DNA from: Spirogloea muscicola
Lineage: Eukaryota; Streptophyta; Zygnematophyceae; Spirogloeales; Spirogloeaceae
Assembly (NCBI GenBank): GCA_009602725.1
Contig: WELB01000233.1
Location: 43,001-107,000 of the forward strand
Direction: 5' to 3'
DNA length: 64,000 nucleotides
In this document: positions 27,161 through 38,004 of the stretch, one piece after another
Layout of the letters: every line of letters starts with the position of its first letter
How positions within the stretch are numbered: position 1 is the stretch's first letter
The notes under the pieces: model-generated
The model's input: only the letters and a program-made list of their open reading frames with translations
Database searches by the model: none
What the model was told of the DNA's origin: nothing
Translations under genes and position numbers: made by a program

Positions 27161-27504
27161 CGGCGGGGGGGGGCCCCGCGGGCGGTGGCGGGCGCGGGCG
27201 CGGCGGGGGCGCGGAGCTGGGCGGAAGAATGGGGCCAATGATGGATTCTAAATAGGCGGCCGGAAAGGCCGCCCAGGTGCCTGCAGACGGCGCTCGTGGC
27301 TAAATTAGCGGAGCCACTGGCTGGACAGGCAGGCCGCTCTGCTGCGCGATCCTGGGCGCAGGGCGCGGCGACAGAGGGCCCCCGCCCCTCCAGGTGCACC
27401 CCCCCGCCCTCTGGCCACTGGCAGCAGGGCTCACTTGCCACGGGGGAGTCAACTCCTTCCGAAGGCAACAGCTCTTCACAACAGCTCTTCCAACATGCCC
27501 GGAG

Positions 27505-28860
27505 ACTACTTTCTCCGACCTGCGGCTGCTCAACAGAGGTTACGCATGAGTGGTTCGTAGCTACTTGATTCACAGGTTGCTTCAGAGCCGTCTCAGGCCC
27601 CTTCGAACTTTGTAAAAATATCTCATGGGCTGGCCTCTAACAGGCAACCCCCCTCTACTGGAAGCGTCTTCTGTTCATTGTATAAGGCAGGGGCTGTGAA
27701 TAGCCAGCCCAGAAATAATGGAATGGACAAGGTCCAGAGGGCCGGCAGGCGCCTCAACCACACGGCTACGCTCTTCCAATGCAAGACAATGGCTCTGAAG
27801 GGCCAGCCCAAAGGAGTGTACAAGGTCTGAAAGGGCCAGGAAGGCGCAAGAAGAACGAAGCTACTCTCAATAACTCCTGCGAGTGGGCGCTCAATGACCT
27901 CTGGTCAGCAAGTGCAGATCAGAGAGCAACAGCTCTTCCAACCTGTTGAAGCAAGCGCGGCCAGATTAACTGGTGCTGGGAGAGGCCAGCCCAAAAGAAT
28001 GGACAAGGTCTGAAGGAGTCGGAGTGCTAAGGACTGAGACAGCAGTAAGCGAACTCTCAGTAACCTCTCGTCAGTTGAGCACCCAGTGGCCACTTGAGTC
28101 GCTGTGTTTTAGCTCTCTTCTGGCCCCTTCAAACATTGTTCATTTCTTCTTCTGGGCTGGCCAATCACAGCCATCTCCCTCTCTACTAGAACAGTCTTCC
28201 CTCTTGCAATGCAAGGCAGTGGCTGTGAGAGGCCAGCCCAAAGGAAAGGAGCAGCTCTTTCCAGGGGGGCGAGGGCTGTGGAAAGCGAGCCCGGCGAGGA
28301 ACGGGAGCGAACAAGGTCCGAGGGGCCCTGAAAGCGCCGACAAAAGGGGGCTGTGGAAAGCGCTTACATCTCCAAATCGCCACTCCCGCTCCTCTGAACC
28401 TTCTTTCGCGAGCTGGCTTTTCCAGCCATTGCCTTGTACGGCGACAGCTGTATCTCCTTTTCACAGCCCTCGCCCACTTTTGTTCATTCTGGGCTGGCTT
28501 TTTCCAGCCCCTATCCTCAATGGGCGAGCCCTTCTCTCTGGCAATGCTGCTGCTTCTTCTTTCCTCCCAACCTTTTTCCTGGGCTGGCCGATCACAGTCA
28601 TCGTACCCTCTACTGGAAGAGTCCTTCTCCCAACCGTTCCCGCTCAGCCTCTTTCTTTGGGCTGGTCATTCACAAGAACCCGAAGGTAGTCGCTAGTCCC
28701 TGGGGGCACCAAAGGTATGAAGAGGGGAGGTCAGCGACCAGACTTGGACCTAGTATCCTGCGCCATCCGGCCCCTTTAGACCTTGTTTATTCCTTTGGGC
28801 TGGCCTCTCACAGCCATTGCTATCAGTCGGAAGAGCTGATTCTTGCTACCAGGTGACACC
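27505..28860. repeat. Largest cluster of dispersed hairpin repeats, both orientations
   Basis: Cores in forward or complementary form occur near 27628, 27693-27712 (GGGCTGTGAATAGCCAGCCC), 27789-27811, 27969-27985, 28153-28173, 28212-28235, 28267-28290, 28411-28425, 28489-28507, 28578-28600, 28658-28672 and 28796-28820. Most complementary copies are followed by ACAAGGTCYGAAGG and most forward copies are preceded by its complement or by a CCCCTTC element. The trailing ATTGC-TCAGTCGGAAGAGCTG near 28817-28838 and the CTACTGGAAGAG-type module recur between copies. No open gene fits this interval. Confidence 0.75.
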
Positions 28861-29323
28861 ACAAGTCCATTCACATCCCTGTCTGAATGTGCCCTCATGG
28901 ACCTACTGCTCAACCGCGCGCCACGCGCGATGTGGCATCCTATCTGGTGGAGGCCTGCGACTCTATACGAGATTTGTCTTTATGTTGACAGTTAGCCAGC
29001 AGTCTCGCCAAATTTCCCCTGCTTTTTGAGCTACTTCCGAATGTCGCTCAATTGGTCTCTCTGAAGGAATTTGCATTGCTGTCAAAGGCATCTGCGTGCA
29101 ACAATTATGCTAGCCTGCATTTATTTTGCTTTATCTGAAGGCTCTCAACATCAAGTATAAGTGCCTTAAGCTGAACGACTTTCATTCATGCTTCTGTGAG
29201 AGGTCATTTGCACGCACGCAATCATCATCACAAGCTGGGTACTGCTCTATGCAGTCATTGCGAGTACCATGCACATGACAAAAGTGAGATAGCACCTAAC
29301 TCTGCTTGAGCTGCAGTTCCATC

Positions 29324-30355
29324 TCAACTAGATTGCTCAGACTTACAATCATATCGATTGACCCGAGATATATAATACTTCACCAAATCTTCCCCGCAAT
29401 TTGATCCCCACTCTCCAACTGATAGTTTTAGATACACTTTCTCATGCACGTGACCTCGCAGGACATGCAATCCGTAGCCCAAGCAATCTATCACTTTTGA
29501 AGAAAGCTCAGAGCTGCCCAGAATTCTGATGTAAGCAAGTTGGGGGCACGAGGAGGGAAGGTCAAGGAGGGCCTTCTTGTTCATGGTGTTGCAATCTTGC
29601 AATTGCACTTCTTGCAGCTGCGGGGACGCCCTTGTGATTGCAGCCAAGTCTTGCCAATCCACCTCTGCACAGATCAAACATTTCAGAGATTGAAGTGGAG
29701 GATAGGTCCATGGGAGCCGCCGCCTATACTGCACCCGATGGTCGCCCTTCAGTTTCAAAGTCACCAACTTGCTGCATCCGGTAATTGATGAAGCCAAGGC
29801 CTCTCCTTCACATTGTGGCTCAAGCAGCAAGGAAGTCAGGTTGGGGCACCATGCACTGATTTGCCAGAAGTCGAATGTTGACCCTGTAAATACACACTTG
29901 GGGAAGGAAAGCGATATCCTGGAGGGTAGTGCTCGTGTAGCACCAACCAATTCGCAACGTTGCACGCTCAAGTTCTCCACCTGGGACGCTTTGAGTAAGA
30001 ACGCCGCAAAGGATGTCATTTTGATGTTGAAGGTCCCGAGGGTCAAGGACATTAGGGCGGGCATAGCTGGACAAATCTCCAGGTCCAGCCTGCTGTCCAG
30101 AGGGTGGTCTATCGCAGCGAACACACGTATTTCACGTAGTCGCAAGCAGGAAGAAGCCAGGGTGGCAATGATGACACCCGCATCATCAGGCAGAAAGAGC
30201 TCCACCATTTCCAACTGTGAGAAGTAAGGATTAGCAGCCTGCGGGAAGCGGAGAATTCCGTCTTCCCAGATATGTAAGAAGCTCATCCTTCTCAGCTCAG
30301 GGAACGCTACAATCACCAAGCATAGTCGAACTGCGCAGTAGCCACGCATCAGCAC
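29324..30355 (-). CDS. Leucine-rich-repeat (RNI-like) protein, uninterrupted 343-codon frame
   Basis: A single open frame with irregular LRRs of the kind found in F-box/FBXL and AMN1-like proteins: LVIVAFPELRRMSFLHIWED, YFSQLEMVELFLPDDAG, CPNLTSLLLEPQCEGEAL, CSKLVTLKLKGDH, PPLQSLKCLICAEVDW, SPQLQEVQLQDCNTMNKKAL, CPQLAYIRILGSSELS. The frame stays open upstream of the first Met to about 30413 and reads CPSICDLDVLMRGY, so the true start lies further 5', probably in another exon. I find no F-box upstream. No intron interrupts the LRR part and its GC is lower than that of neighbouring 5' exons, unlike the intron-rich genes around it. An adaptor for ubiquitin ligase is a guess from family only. Confidence 0.6.
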   Translation of the reverse strand: MLMRGYCAVRLCLVIVAFPELRRMSFLHIWEDGILRFPQAANPYFSQLEMVELFLPDDAGVIIATLASSCLRLREIRVFAAIDHPLDSRLDLEICPAMPALMSLTLGTFNIKMTSFAAFLLKASQVENLSVQRCELVGATRALPSRISLSFPKCVFTGSTFDFWQISAWCPNLTSLLLEPQCEGEALASSITGCSKLVTLKLKGDHRVQYRRRLPWTYPPLQSLKCLICAEVDWQDLAAITRASPQLQEVQLQDCNTMNKKALLDLPSSCPQLAYIRILGSSELSSKVIDCLGYGLHVLRGHVHEKVYLKLSVGEWGSNCGEDLVKYYISRVNRYDCKSEQSS

Positions 30356-30413
30356 GTCAAGGTCGCAGATGCTCGGACATGCGACCGGACTTGAAGGCCC
30401 CCTGTCATCACTC

Positions 30414-31045
30414 AGAGCTCGCCCAACTTTTCATTGCCAAGCATGAGCCTGAGCTCGTTGCGGACAGGCTGATATGCGGCGCCTCAAGAATGACAGGTGC
30501 TAGCAACAAGCCCATCCCGGCTCCCTGGAGCACATCCTTTTGACGTGCATATGCTAGGTTGGCAATGCTCCCGGGCAAGGCGGTGCCATGGGCAACTATG
30601 GATGTGGACTGCAGCTGGTAGGAGGTGATCACAGCGGGCTTCGCCGAAAATGTTGCTGCAGCTTCGTCTGCTCTGCGTTACCTACTGCGAGGCCAGCAAT
30701 GTAGCTCGGCGCGGGGCATTTGTACGCCTCGCGACAACCACATGCGACCTAGGCACGTGAGTCGTCCACCAGGTTGTGCCCCGCTATGTCCAGGGTGCAG
30801 CGGTGATGACGAGCCTGGGTGCGCGCACGAAGTTGGAAGGGAGGCCACGCCGAGCCAATGCACGGCCCGTTTTCAGAGGGCAAAGGGAGTGGTGCAAATA
30901 CCATGGCCGCACACTGCGAAGCAGTGCGGAGCAGAGCGACCGAAGAAGGGGGCAATTGCCGTAAAAGGCCGGCCAAAGAAGGCCGCACGATCGAAGGGGG
31001 CCGGCTTCACCCCTGCTGCCCGTAGCCGCCTGCAGGTCCTCCGCC
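30414..31045. other. Intergenic spacer between divergent LRR and ILR1-like genes
   Basis: Short frames only. GGAAGGGAGGCCACGCCGAG near 30836-30855 resembles the GGGAGGCC core of the foldback family. From about 30980 the sequence becomes the GC-rich leader of the hydrolase gene. Confidence 0.4.
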
Positions 31046-33033
31046 ATGGCGCCGCCCGCCGCCGCAGCGGCGCTCCGCGCGGCCGTGGCTCTCGCCGCCG
31101 TCGTCGCGGTGGTGGTGGCGGCGGCGCNGCCGGACGTTGCGCCTGCGGCGCTAGCCTGCCGCCCCAGTCCTGCCGCGACCACCCGCCGGGCGGCGCGGTG
31201 CTGAGCAGCGTCCTGGCCCGCGCGCGGGAGCCCGACGTGGCGCTCTGGATCCGCGACCTGCGCCGCGCCATCCACGAGGTGCGCAGCAGCGGCGGCCGCA
31301 TTTCCCGCCGAGGCCGGCGCCGCCGTCCGCGAGCGCCCGCCACCGGGCCCTGACGCCAGCCGTGGCGGCACGCGGCTTCCGCGGCAGCGCCCGGAGCTGC
31401 TGTACGAGGAGGAGGAGACGAGCGCGCTGGTGCGGCGCGAGCTGCGCTCCCTCGGCGTCCCATTCCGCCACCCCGTGGCCGTCACCGGCGTGGTCGCGAC
31501 GCTGGGCTCCGGCGGGCGGCCGCACGTTGCGCTGCGCGCGGACATGGACGCGCTGCCTATCCAGGAGGCGGTGGAGTGGGAGCACGCGAGCAAGGTGGCC
31601 GGCAAGATGCACGCCTGCGGCCACGACTCCCACGTCGCCATGCTGCTCGGCGCCGCCAAGCTCCTCAAGGAGCGCGAGGCCGAGCTGCAGGTCTGCACAA
31701 CCAGAGGTCAAGGGTTCGAATTCCTGTCCTCCTCACCCAGCACTCCTTCTTTTGATGAGCACTGAGCGAAACAAAGACAAGGCAGAGCAAGGCAATGCTT
31801 ACTGCGCGGTCGGCTGAGCTTCGGCCCCTGGCCTCGGCAGGGCACGGTGAGCCTGATCTTCCAGCCGGCCGAGGAGGGTGGCGCCGGCGGCAAGCGCATG
31901 GTCGACGAGGGCGCGCTCGGGGATGCGCAGGCCATCTTCGCCATGCACGTCTGGGTCCATGACGACAGCGGCATCGTCGGGTCCCGGCCCGGCACCATGC
32001 TTGCAGCCGCCGGCAGCTTCGAGGCCACCATTCAAGTGCACTCTCGCTCTTGCAGCAATGTCAAGCTCAAAGGCTCTCCCGCAATCAAAGGTTATCCCCT
32101 GCAGTCAAGCGCCCTGGCCACTGACTGCTGTCCTTGACACTCTGCGCGTCTCTGGGCTTCATCCTCGTGAAGGGCGTCGGCGGTCACGGAGCGATGCCTC
32201 ACAAGACAGTGGACCCAGTGCTTGCTGCAGCCATGGCCACTGTCAGCCTTCAGGGGCTTGTCTCTAGGGAGTCCGATCCGCTCGACTCCCAGGTATTGGA
32301 GAAAGGATTGCCCTGCTTCGCACCACCCTTCCTACATTAGTGCCGGAGAGCAGGGCAAACTTTACAGAGTTAGATTGTAGGAGTTGTCGCAGCTGATACG
32401 CTGTTTGCGCCCGATGCAATGCAGGTTGTGACGGTCTCGGTGCTGAGAGCTGGCGAGGCCTTCAACGTGATCCCCGACTCAGCAACAATCAAGGGCACAT
32501 TCCGCTCCTTCACCAAGAGCGGGCATGCTGAGCTCAAGCGGCGCATCCAGGAGGTGGTGGAGGGACAGGCGCGGGTGCACCGGTGCAATGCGACGCTGGA
32601 CTTTCACGAGGATCTCATGGTGCCGTACCCACCTACAGTGAACGACGACACAGCGTACCGCTTCGCCCGCGACGTCGCTGCAGAGTGAGCTGCCGCTCTT
32701 GGACCTGAATGGAAGCCCAGACTGTGTTTAGCATCCTGGTCCACAGCACTGACTTTGCCGTGCTGGCCTGCTAACAGGCTGGTGGGCGAGGCGGCTGTAA
32801 AGGTGCAGACGCCGGTGATGGGTGCAGAAGACTTCTCATTCTTCCAAGAGCATGTGCCAGGGTGCATGCTGACTCTGGGTATTCGCAACGCCACGCTGGG
32901 CTCGGTGCACCAGGTGCACACGCCACGCTTCCAGCTTGACGAGGGCGTCCTGCCTCTGGGCTCCGCACTGCATGCTGCCCTCGCTCTGCGCTTCCTCGAG
33001 GCTGGTGGCCTTGCTGCAGGGCCCGAATCGTAG
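31046..33033 (+). CDS. ILR1-like amidohydrolase (IAA-amino acid hydrolase type, peptidase family M20D)
   Basis: Hydrolyses amide conjugates such as IAA-amino acids, releasing the free hormone; plant members are secretory/ER proteins. ATG 31046 opens an Ala/Val-rich hydrophobic signal peptide. A single N at 31128 breaks the frame, which resumes as [19 protein letters not shown]. Next exons: [58 protein letters not shown] (metal-binding Cys/His, catalytic Asp); [19 protein letters not shown] with the Glu pair; [95 protein letters not shown] with the last metal His; stop 33033. All catalytic landmarks are present. The C-terminus (GPES) lacks an HDEL/KDEL retention signal. The substrate is not provable from sequence; other N-acyl amino acids are possible. 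Confidence 0.88.
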
Positions 33034-33692
33034 GGACTTCGCAGACAGCGAGGGCTTTACTTGGCCCTGAGCCATGGTGGTGCTGTGCTTCAATTGGCAT
33101 AGTACAGCTCTCGGAGGGCAGTACTGACTGATGTTGGCACATAGAGAAGGCCGTGTATGAGCCCCATAGGTAATAGAAATAGTGAAAGAGAGACCAAGGG
33201 AACACAAATGGAACTCACAAGGTCATGTGCAGCCTCCACCTGCTCATATGAGCAGCAAGTGGTGCAGGCTGAGCCACCCGTGTCAAGACATTGCAAGGGG
33301 TCACAGAAGCCAATCACAATGAAACTACTGATAGAAGATGAGGACAGGCAAGTGGTGGTTCGACTTCTCGTTGCACCATGCCTATTGGTGATTGGGACAC
33401 CCAGGATTAGAGGCCAATCGAAGAATGTATGTTACCGAGTATGCAATCGTAGTCCTTTCACATACAAAGCACACAGACGACACCATAGCTTGGCGCAGTG
33501 CACAGGGCGGCTTACCTACTGGCGTCAACATTTCAGTGCCACGAGGACGGCCAGAGATGAGCACCTTCAATATGTTAGCGCGGCTGCAAGCGCTGCCCAT
33601 CTTACAAAGCAGTACGTGGCTCACTGTAGGCACTCTGGACACGGCCTCCATGCCTCACCAGCAACTCATCGTGGTTGCAATGTGGGCCTTCA
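33034..33692. other. Convergent 3' spacer
   Basis: No frame with recognisable content lies between the stops of the ILR1-like gene (+) and the 2H-phosphoesterase-like gene (-). Lower GC, no repeat cores noticed. Confidence 0.5.
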
Positions 33693-34420
33693 TCATGCAC
33701 TCGAGCTGGCAAAACATGCTCTGCCTTTGAGAATGTGGAGGTCGGCCCAGCAAGAGTTGTCGCCCTTGTAGATGCCGTCCTCAATGAAGAGGTCGTCGTG
33801 CAGGAAGCCGATGGTGATGTGCGGCAGGAAGTGTCGGTAGTAGAAGAGCGCGCCGTTTCCTCCCCGCCTGATGAGAAGCTGCCGAACATCATAGCGGATG
33901 TTCTCGAAGGTCTTGCCGGTGTGAATCTTGACGAAGTACACGTCCTGGAAGCCCGACGAGCCGTTTTCGACCGTGGTCTTGGAGGCACGACCGAAGCAGA
34001 TGGGCTGCATGGCGGCGCGCTGGATGTTTTACTCGAACGCAATGGCGGTGATCTCGGAGATGTTGACGAGCGGCGCGAGAGCACCTGGTACTCCACCGGG
34101 CTGATGACCGTCACGTGGGCTTCGCCGCGGTTGAGCAGGGGCCCCTGCGTCGCGTCGAGCCGCCGGAGGAGGTCCAGCGCGGGCGCGAAGTCGAGGTTGA
34201 GGGTGAGGTAGCTGCCGAAGGGCAGGCCGTCCTCGTGCTTCACGAACGGCACGGCGCGGCCGGCAAAGAGCGAGCGGCTGACGCCGAACGTCTTGCCGGA
34301 GACGTTGATGAAGGGGCGCGACGGCGGGACGCGGGCGGCGGCGGGCGAGGCGAGCGCCGCCAGGGCGGTGACGGCGAGGAGGGGGAGGAGGGGGCGGGCG
34401 GCGGCGCGGGAGGCGGCCAT
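33693..34420 (-). pseudogene. 2H-phosphoesterase-like protein gene, frame disrupted (pseudogene or assembly error)
   Basis: The start MAASRAAARPLLPLLAVTAL (34420) gives a secretory signal peptide or transit leader. Then come FINVSGKTFGVSRSLFAG, HEDGLPFGSYLTLNLDFAP and EAHVTVISPVEYQVL, the first H-x-T-x motif. The next part, LVNISEITAIAFE, lies in another frame: the text GTGCTCTCGCG carries two extra bases relative to a continuous frame. A TAA follows before NIQRAAMQPICFG. The rest is intact: FQDVYFVKIHTGKTFENI, ALFYYRHFLPHITIGFLHDD with the second H-x-T-x motif, stop 33693. Two H-x-T/S motifs define the 2H superfamily (RNA ligase/cyclic phosphodiesterase fold). It is uninterrupted by introns and head to head with DNA polymerase lambda. 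A short unusual intron is an alternative to true decay, but no GT-AG pair fits. Confidence 0.55.
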
Positions 34421-34619
34421 GGCGCCGGGCAGCTCGGCCTGCAGCCGACGGCAGAGGGGGGCCCGGCTTGACAAGTGGACGAAGCGTGGCCTCGTCCCGA
34501 GTAAAAAGAATGACGAGATGCTGGATAGTAACGCATACTCCATTCCTTCTTGCTGTTTCTGGGGTAGCCAGTCGCCCTCCCTGCCACAGCAGCCCGGTGT
34601 CAAGCTCGGGCCCCATGAC
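34421..34619. promoter_or_regulatory. Bidirectional promoter candidate
   Basis: The start codons of the minus 2H-phosphoesterase-like gene (34420) and plus DNA polymerase lambda (34620) are only 199 bases apart, so both 5' UTRs and promoters must lie here. No TATA box was noticed. Confidence 0.45.
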
Positions 34620-37600
34620 ATGCATGGCCGCCGCCCTGCGCCCAGAAGCCGNCGGCGCGCCGGCGCCGATGGCTGCGGCGGCGGCGGCGGAGACAGCGCC
34701 AGCGGCAGCAGCAGCAGCGGCAGCAACGGCAGCGGGGCTAGCGCCGTCGACGTGTGGGGCTGGGACGACGACTGCTCCGCCGCGCTGCCAGAGCTGCTGC
34801 CGCCGATCGCTCCTGCACCTGACCTCCCTCAGCTGTCGGGAGCCGCTGTCATCTTATGTCACTCCCAGGCTCTGGCCAGTCAGCAGCGTGCTGGGCGTGC
34901 ACAAAGCCAGGCCAATGGCTGCAGATCGGCGACGGCGGAGATCCGGCAGGACGGCGCCGGCGCTGGCAGCGGCGGCTTCGGCGGCGGCGACAGCGCAAGT
35001 GGCACAGCCGCAGCGGCGGGCCTCTTTGCCTCGGTCGTCGGCGCCTTCGTTGAGGGCGGCGTGCACGCCAAGCGCCTCCAGGTGGGCTCCACTGCGCCAA
35101 GCTAAGCTTATACCCTAGTAAGCCTACACCCCAAGCTCACGGGCCCCCTCAAACCCTCGCTCGGCCGCGCCCACGATATTCTTGCCGACGCCATCGCCAC
35201 GAGCTGCGCAGGTCTGGCGGGCCCGCATCGCCGGCCTCGGCGGCCGGGCGGTGGATGCCGCGCAGGCCCTCTCTCCCGCCGTCACCCACGTCTTCGCCAC
35301 CGACCTTCGCAGCCTGCAGCGCGTGAATCTGGACGCCGCTGGCCTCCGTGACAAGGTCTGCTTGCCTCCCATGGACTCCCCTGGCACCCAGCCTAAAGAC
35401 TGAAACCTTTAAGCTAACCCTAAACCCTAGACCCTGAAATCCTACACCCTAAACCCTAGACCCTGCTGCCAGCCCTCGCCATCTTAAGATGATGGCATGG
35501 CATATTGCAGATTGCGCTGCGGTATGAGTGGGTGGAAGACTGCCTCAAAGATGGCCGCCTGCTTCCGACGAGTCACTACCGCCTCGTTTGCGCCGGTGCG
35601 AGCTCCGCCCAGCCTCCAGCGTCCACCACGGCCACTGCCTCTGGAGCTACCGTTCCTGCTGCAGAAGCTGGGCTCCGAGCCAGACAATGCAAGAGGGAAG
35701 CTGGCGCCAGCGTCAGGGACAGCCGACGCAAGTTCTCAGGATCGGCGCGCCCCACAGCCTCTGATGCTGCGCAGCTGCTGCCGGCTCCGCCGGTCAGCAG
35801 CTCGCTGGGACCAAGTGCTCCACAGCGAGACACTCGTGAGTGGCGGAAGGAGCTGGGACTTGGTACAGAGGACAAGGAAGAGGAGGAGCTGGAGGCGGAC
35901 GAGGTTTACGCGCCGCCAGATGTGAATGCCCACCTCACGGGGCCCCTCACCGAGCTCCAGCAGATCTATGAGGATGCCCTCGGCGACTCCTGGCGGGCCC
36001 TCACGTACAAGAAGGTACGTTGGGAGAGCTTGCCGTACAGTGCCTCTGTTTACATTGCTGCAATCAGCCTCCTCTAGCCTTGCTGGCCTCGCCATGAACT
36101 CATTTCTGAGCACGACCAATGTGCGTGCCACAGGCAGTGAGCACTTTGGAGAAGCTCCCATGGTGCATCTCCAACGCCGATCAGCTGGCGAGCGTACAGG
36201 GCATCGGAAAGAGCATGATCAAAAAGGTGAAGGAGCTGCTCGCTAGTGGCACAATCGGCAAGCTGGAGGCCCTCAAGGCGTCCCCGCAGGTTCTTCTCGT
36301 ACCAGCCTTCCCTCCGGGCTTCTCTTGGACTGTGTCTTCAGCCTCGACTTACCTCCGAGTGCATTCACATCCAACCCCCTTGACTTGCAGTAAAGCTCGA
36401 TCTGGTGTCTGGTGGCTGACCGGACCGATCCGGCGCCGCAGGTGCAGCTGGTCCAGCAATTTGCATCTGTCTGGGGCATCGGCCCGACAATTGCGCTCTC
36501 CTTCTACAATGCCGGCTGCAGGAGCCTGCAGGATATCGCCAAGCAGCCATCGCTGTCGGCAATGGCCCGCCAGGGCCTCAAGTACCATGCTGACCTGCTG
36601 CTCAAGATGCCCAGAGAAGAGGCAGCCGACATCGTGTACATTGTCCAGCGCGATGCGGACCTCCTCTGCCCTGGAGTGAGTGACTATGACCAATCTTGTG
36701 ATTACCCAAGCGAGTGTCTTCATTGCACTCTGCCTTGGTGCTAGTCGCAAGTGGTCGAAGTGCTGAGATCTGCCTACTTGCGGTTGCAGGTTAATGTGAC
36801 AGCAACAGGGTCGTACCGGCGAGGCAAAGCCATGTGTGGTGATATCGACTTTGTCATCACGCATGATGATGGGTGCAGGTGATTGGCCACCACATAGAGA
36901 CACCCTCTTGATGACCTGTGCGCTCAAGTAGATTGGTTACGTTTCCGACTTTGAAAAGAAAAGCACGGCCAATATTCCTCTGACCCTTGCTCTAGCCACC
37001 ATGGTTGGCCAGTCATCGGGGCCTGCTGGCGCGCCTCGTGCAGCACATGCAGAACACAGGCTTCTTTGCCAGCCATCACAAAGTCCTGGAGCACGCCTAT
37101 CCTGGAATGGAGCAGGTTGAGACGTTCATGGGGATATGTAGGTCGCCTGCATACCCTTGCTTCCGGCGCATTGACATCAAGGTGGATATACCATAATACA
37201 TGCCTTAGCTCTGCACATAAGCTTCACTCTTGGTGCACAAGGAGAGCATTGTGCAGAGTGTCTTCACTGCGCCAGCTTTCACTTATTGTAACGCCTTGGC
37301 AAGGGACTTGCAGATGCACCAATCAGTAGTATCCTCGTGTTTCTGTGCTTAGCAATGAAATCTGTGTGAAATACTGCTTCACTTTTTGCAGGTGTATCCT
37401 AGGCACCAGCTACCATTTGCTCTGATTGCCTTCACCGGCAATGACGTCCTCAATCGCAAGTCTGTGCCAAGCTTCCATGACTATCAATCATTTTGACGAT
37501 TTCCTTTTGCTTAAGCAGCCTATCGACTCCTTTTACCGGTTGCGAGCTCAGAAGCTGCAGACGGGAAGCTTACTTGTGATTCGAATTCCCATAAGCGACA

Positions 37601-38004
37601 GCATGTACCTTGATGTAGTCGCTGGTGGGGAGGGTGCACTTGTCTTTGCTCCAAGTGGGTGCTGCCTCTGCACTTGCCCAGCATCATGATTTGTTTCTGT
37701 GCTGCAGGATTCGCTATAGAGCAATGACCATGGGCTACAAATTGAACGATAAAGGGCTCTTCCCACGCGCATGCAAACAGGTCAGTGAGATGTAAATGAA
37801 GCTTCGTCCTCTGCTGCTGCTTCACCCACTCATCTGAAAGCTGTTGCTCTCAAGTCTTTGCGCCAGAAGGAACACGCTGATGGCTGGCGTGCACGCTTGG
37901 CACAGGCACAGTCGAGTGCTACGTCTGTCAGCTGCCAGACTGAGCGAGAAATCTTTGAGAAACTTGGCCTTGACTACTTGGAACCTCACGAACGCAACTG
38001 GTGA
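34620..38004 (+). CDS. POLL: DNA polymerase lambda (family X, BRCT-containing)
   Basis: Gap-filling polymerase for base excision repair and end joining, nuclear. ATG 34620 opens a Gly/Ser-rich leader with one N at 34652. The BRCT domain spans several exons ([58 protein letters not shown] at about 35511). After a Ser/Pro-rich linker come the 8-kDa domain ([37 protein letters not shown] helix-hairpin-helix), fingers ([19 protein letters not shown]), and palm [19 protein letters not shown] with the catalytic D-x-[52 protein letters not shown] and the terminal [13 protein letters not shown], stop 38004, match plant Pol lambda. The third catalytic Asp is in RRIDIKV. An intron at about 35355-35510 carries telomere-like repeats. 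Confidence 0.9.
35414..35465 (+). repeat. Degenerate telomere-like (CCCTAAA)n tract in a POLL intron
   Basis: Within an intron the sequence reads TAACCCTAAACCCTAGACCC, then after a short break ACACCCTAAACCCTAGACCC. Two exact plant-type CCCTAAACCCT cores are embedded in degenerate units. Further loose relatives (ATACCCTAGTAAG) lie at about 35111-35123. Confidence 0.8.

Larger units (their letters stand above)
26201..29323. other. 3.1-kb intergenic region: GC-rich block, gap, then repeats
   Basis: The stretch 26201-26640 shows nothing. From 26650 to 27250 the sequence is a GC-rich block with a gap. On the minus strand one frame there reads YPGYEFGEETDLLSLEG then EELPLPDD, which could be the first exon of a lost or pseudogenised gene, but no continuation is visible. 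The stretch 27260-28860 is repeat mosaic. From 28860 to 29323 the DNA is AT-richer and featureless. Confidence 0.45.

Noticed and set aside
26528-27238. Arginine/proline-rich 236-residue minus frame
   Set aside because: It spans the N gap and consists of GC-triplet shadow sequence; a different frame of the same strand looks more protein-like.
29324-30355. NBS-LRR or receptor-kinase fragment
   Set aside because: The repeats are RNI-type without the LxxLxLxxN plant receptor pattern, and no nucleotide-binding or kinase motif occurs on either side.
31695-31740. tRNA-like B box (GGGTTCGAATTC) in an intron of the ILR1-like gene
   Set aside because: Only the loop motif is present; the stem does not close and no A box fits within the intron.
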